This document shows positions 61,796-64,000 of a DNA stretch of 64,000 nt, piece by piece. Below the pieces are notes generated by a model. The model ran no database searches. It was not told the origin of the DNA and worked only from the letters and a program-made list of their open reading frames with translations. Both the position numbers and the translations under genes were made by a program. The stretch comes from Gemmatimonadota bacterium. GTDB taxonomy: Bacteria; Gemmatimonadota; Gemmatimonadetes; Longimicrobiales; Gaopeijiaceae. The stretch spans positions 310,001 through 374,000 of the forward strand of contig JAWKQN010000003.1 in the NCBI GenBank assembly GCA_041390125.1, in the 5' to 3' direction. Position 1 is the stretch's first letter. Every line of letters begins with the position of its first letter.

Positions 61796-61890
61796 CTTTC
61801 CACAGGACTACGGCGGAGTGGGGCGGCCCCCAACGGTTTTCCACGCCGGGGCCACGGTTTTCCAGATGGATTCGACACATTTTTTCCACA
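61796..61890 (+). promoter_or_regulatory. Four co-oriented DnaA-box-like 9-mers
   Basis: CTTTCCACA (61796), TTTTCCACG (61837), TTTTCCAGA (61858) and TTTTCCACA (61882) all read on the + strand. The last matches TTWTNCACA fully and the other three have one mismatch. They fill the predicted leader between the transcription start and the nrdJ start codon. DnaA binding at ribonucleotide reductase promoters is known in E. coli nrdAB; here it is an inference. Confidence 0.5.
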
Positions 61891-61909
61891 GCCTCGGAGA
61901 CCGCCAGCC

Positions 61910-64000
61910 ATGAACTCGCCCCGGGTATCGCGCCAGCCCTGGATCTTCGATGACACCCTTCCCGAGGATCTCCCCCCTGCCCGGCTGAGCGACAATGCCC
62001 GGATCGTGCTGGCCCGCCGCTACCTGAAGAAGGACGAGGACGGCAACGCCATCGAGGAGCCCGAGACCATGTTCTGGCGGGTCGCCCGCGTGATCGCCGA
62101 GGAGGACCGCCGGTATGGTGCGTCCGACGCCGCGGTCGAGGAGCTTGCCCGCCAGTTCTACGACCTGATGACCACGGGGACGTTCGAGCCCAACTCCCCG
62201 ACGCTCATGAACGCGGGCCGCCCGCTGGGTCAGCTCTCCGCCTGCTTCGTGCTTCCCGTCGAGGACGCCATCTCCAACGGCAAGAACGGGATCTACGACA
62301 CGCTGTCCGCCATGGCCCTCGTGCACCAGTCCGGCGGCGGCACCGGCTTCGCGTTCTCGCGGCTGCGCCCCACCGGGGACACCGTGCGCTCCACCATGGG
62401 CGTGGCGTCGGGGCCGGTCTCCTTCATGCGCCTGTACGACGCCAGCACGGAGGTCGTGAAGCAGGGCGGTACGCGCCGCGGTGCCAACATGGGCATCCTG
62501 CGCGTCGACCACCCCGACATCCGGGAGTTCATCACCTGCAAGGAAGACACGTCGCAGGTGACCAACTTCAACATCTCGGTCGCCATCACCGACCGCTTCA
62601 TGCAGGCGGTGCAGGACGGCGGCTCGTACGACCTGCTGAGCCCGCGCAATGGTGAGGTGGTGGGCCAGGAGGATGCGCGCGAGATCTTCGACATGATCGT
62701 GCACGGCGCCTGGAACACCGGAGAGCCGGGCGTCTTCTTCATCGATCGCGCCAACGAGTACAACCCGGTGCCGGCGCTGGGCAGCTACGAGGCCACCAAC
62801 CCGTGTGGTGAGCAGCCGCTGCTCCCGTACGACGTGTGCAACCTGGGCAGCATCAACCTGGGCACGTTCGTCCGGAAGGACGCGCCCCGGGACGGGCTGC
62901 CGGAGGAGCGCATCGATTGGGACGGGCTGCGGCGGGTCGTGCACCTCTCCACGCACTTCCTCGACAACGTCATCGACGCCAACCACTATCCGCTGCCCGA
63001 GATCCACGACCTCGCGCAGCGCATCCGCCGGGTCGGCCTGGGCGTGATGGGGTGGGCGGACATGCTCGTGCGGCTCGGCGTGCCCTACTCCTCGGAGGAC
63101 GGCGTGCAGCTGGCCCGCACCGTGATGGCCTTCGTGAACGAGGAGAGCCGCGTCGCGTCGGAGCGTCTCGCGCGTACGCGTGGCGTCTTCCCGGAGTGGC
63201 CGGATTCGATCTGGGGCCCGGACGAGACGGCCGCCCGTCGCGCCGACGGCAGCCGCGTGCGCCCGCTGCGCCGGATGCGCAACTGCAACCTCACCACCGT
63301 GGCGCCCACGGGCACCATCTCCATCTTCGCCGGGTGCTCGGGCGGGATCGAGCCGCTCTTCGCGGTCGCCTTCATGCGCAACCAGGCCGGCGCCATGATG
63401 CCGGACGTCAACGAGGACTTCGTCGCGCTGGCCCAGGAGCAGGGCTGGTACTCCGACGAGCTCATGGAGCGGATCGCCTCCGAAGGTCACATCCACTTCC
63501 CGGAGGTGCCCGAGGACGTGCAGCAGGTGTTCGTCACCGCGCACGACATCACGCCCGAGTGGCACGTCCGCATGCAGGCCGCCTTCCAGGAGCATACGGA
63601 CTCCGCCATCTCCAAGACCACGAACTTCCCCTTCGAGGCCACCGAGGCCGAGGTCCGCGAGATCTACGAGCTGGCCTACGCGCTGAACTGCAAGGGCGTG
63701 ACGGTCTACCGCGACGGATCGCGTCCCATGCAGGTGCTCTCCACCGGCAAGACCGGGAAGACGGAGGAGCAGCCCGCGTCCGCGGCGTCCAGCGAGGCGC
63801 TGATGACGCTGGAGCACGCGCTCGCGGACGCGCGCGAGGAGAACCACCGGCTGCACGTGCTCCTCGAGCAGCATCGTGCCGAGCAGGAGGAGCGCGACGA
63901 GGTCGCGCGGGCCAGCCGCCACAAGCGCCAGCGCCCGTCGTTGCTGCGCGGCCGTACGGTCAAGATGAACTCCCCGCTGGGTGACCTCTACGTCACCATC
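61910..64000 (+). CDS. nrdJ: B12-dependent (class II) ribonucleotide reductase, 3' end outside window
   Basis: The first 697 codons are present and open to the window edge. ATRIUM-like segment LPEDLPPARLSDNARIVLARRYL starts the protein. Then PNSPTLMNAGRPLGQLSACFVLPVED, SGGGTGFAFSRLRPTGD, EVVKQGGTRRGANMGIL, the catalytic NPCGE loop (Cys299), CNLGSINLGTF and NLTTVAPTGTISIFAGCSGGIEP follow, all class II NrdJ landmarks. A coiled coil (about 625-660: LEHALADAREENHRLHVLLEQHRAEQEERDEV) precedes the last part. It converts ribonucleotides to deoxyribonucleotides using adenosylcobalamin, with no oxygen needed. Confidence 0.95.
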   Translation, partial: MNSPRVSRQPWIFDDTLPEDLPPARLSDNARIVLARRYLKKDEDGNAIEEPETMFWRVARVIAEEDRRYGASDAAVEELARQFYDLMTTGTFEPNSPTLMNAGRPLGQLSACFVLPVEDAISNGKNGIYDTLSAMALVHQSGGGTGFAFSRLRPTGDTVRSTMGVASGPVSFMRLYDASTEVVKQGGTRRGANMGILRVDHPDIREFITCKEDTSQVTNFNISVAITDRFMQAVQDGGSYDLLSPRNGEVVGQEDAREIFDMIVHGAWNTGEPGVFFIDRANEYNPVPALGSYEATNPCGEQPLLPYDVCNLGSINLGTFVRKDAPRDGLPEERIDWDGLRRVVHLSTHFLDNVIDANHYPLPEIHDLAQRIRRVGLGVMGWADMLVRLGVPYSSEDGVQLARTVMAFVNEESRVASERLARTRGVFPEWPDSIWGPDETAARRADGSRVRPLRRMRNCNLTTVAPTGTISIFAGCSGGIEPLFAVAFMRNQAGAMMPDVNEDFVALAQEQGWYSDELMERIASEGHIHFPEVPEDVQQVFVTAHDITPEWHVRMQAAFQEHTDSAISKTTNFPFEATEAEVREIYELAYALNCKGVTVYRDGSRPMQVLSTGKTGKTEEQPASAASSEALMTLEHALADAREENHRLHVLLEQHRAEQEERDEVARASRHKRQRPSLLRGRTVKMNSPLGDLYVTI

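Larger units (their letters stand above)
61582..61909. other. 328-base control region of nrdJ, locally AT-richer
   Basis: This spacer between a leftward small membrane protein and nrdJ is much richer in A and T than the rest of the window from 61730 on. It contains a promoter, two NrdR-box-like sites and four DnaA-box-like 9-mers, listed separately. Nothing that looks like a gene is present. No adenosylcobalamin riboswitch core was found. Confidence 0.7.

Noticed and set aside
61796..61890. Chromosomal origin
   Set aside because: The DnaA-box-like sites are few and there is no dnaA, dnaN or clear unwinding region beside them. A regulatory role for nrdJ fits better.
61582..61909. Adenosylcobalamin riboswitch upstream of nrdJ
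   Set aside because: The B12-box core is not found. GCCACGG at about 61851 is only a weak partial resemblance.

Overview
The window is a densely coded, very GC-rich (roughly 70%) bacterial chromosome segment. Its gene content points to Gemmatimonadota or a close relative: VPS10/sortilin-like propeller proteins, TolB-like propellers, DUF4159, DUF2723 (TMEM260-like), a streptogramin-lyase-like propeller, a fused two-subunit dehydrogenase E1, a remnant of an ADOP-type (acidobacterial duplicated orphan) permease, and many secreted lipoproteins. This is inferred from family content alone; there is no rRNA in the window. I saw no tRNA, CRISPR array, insertion sequence or prophage. Many genes start with GTG and many neighbours overlap as ATGA or GTGA, so operons are tightly coupled.

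Layout. 1-15 kb: the 5' end of a leftward gene, a repeat-rich spacer, a DUF1207 protein, a sigma / anti-sigma / TonB-receptor cluster followed by a family 5 uracil-DNA glycosylase, a glycoside-hydrolase-like lipoprotein, a DUF937 protein, a BON-LysM protein, a DUF1295 membrane protein, a two-subunit sodium:solute symporter with a coupled FMN-binding protein, and an amidohydrolase / Vgb-like pair. 15-30 kb: DUF4159, a propeller-PHP hydrolase, an SDR, a PQQ-type sugar dehydrogenase, a flavin reductase with no clear start, a VPS10 protein, an MBL hydrolase, a large acidic HEAT-repeat protein, an alpha/beta hydrolase and an exported RidA. 30-42 kb: a DUF2723 glycosyltransferase, MoeZ-like and NDH-2 genes, a fused branched-chain-type E1, a YyaL-like thioredoxin protein, and an operon with a pseudopilin-like protein, a DedA-CoaE fusion and a PHP phosphoesterase. 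42-51 kb: NrnA-like DHH phosphoesterase, Fur-family regulator, agmatinase, cardiolipin synthase-like protein, CcdA, GNAT, an ABC exporter, and a lipoprotein followed by a terminator and a permease remnant. 51-64 kb: gamma-glutamyltransferase, MurQ-AnmK (peptidoglycan recycling) with a GT39-like membrane protein, a gluzincin-propeller-barrel protein, and the 5' part of a B12-dependent ribonucleotide reductase.

The best leads are: (1) the nrdJ upstream region, where a near-consensus promoter carries two NrdR-box-like sites 32 bp apart, followed by four co-oriented DnaA-box-like 9-mers in the leader; (2) a single ORF fusing a DedA-type membrane domain to dephospho-CoA kinase; (3) a tandemly repeated translation-start unit at the anti-sigma gene; and (4) in-phase short tandem repeats scattered through coding and spacer DNA.
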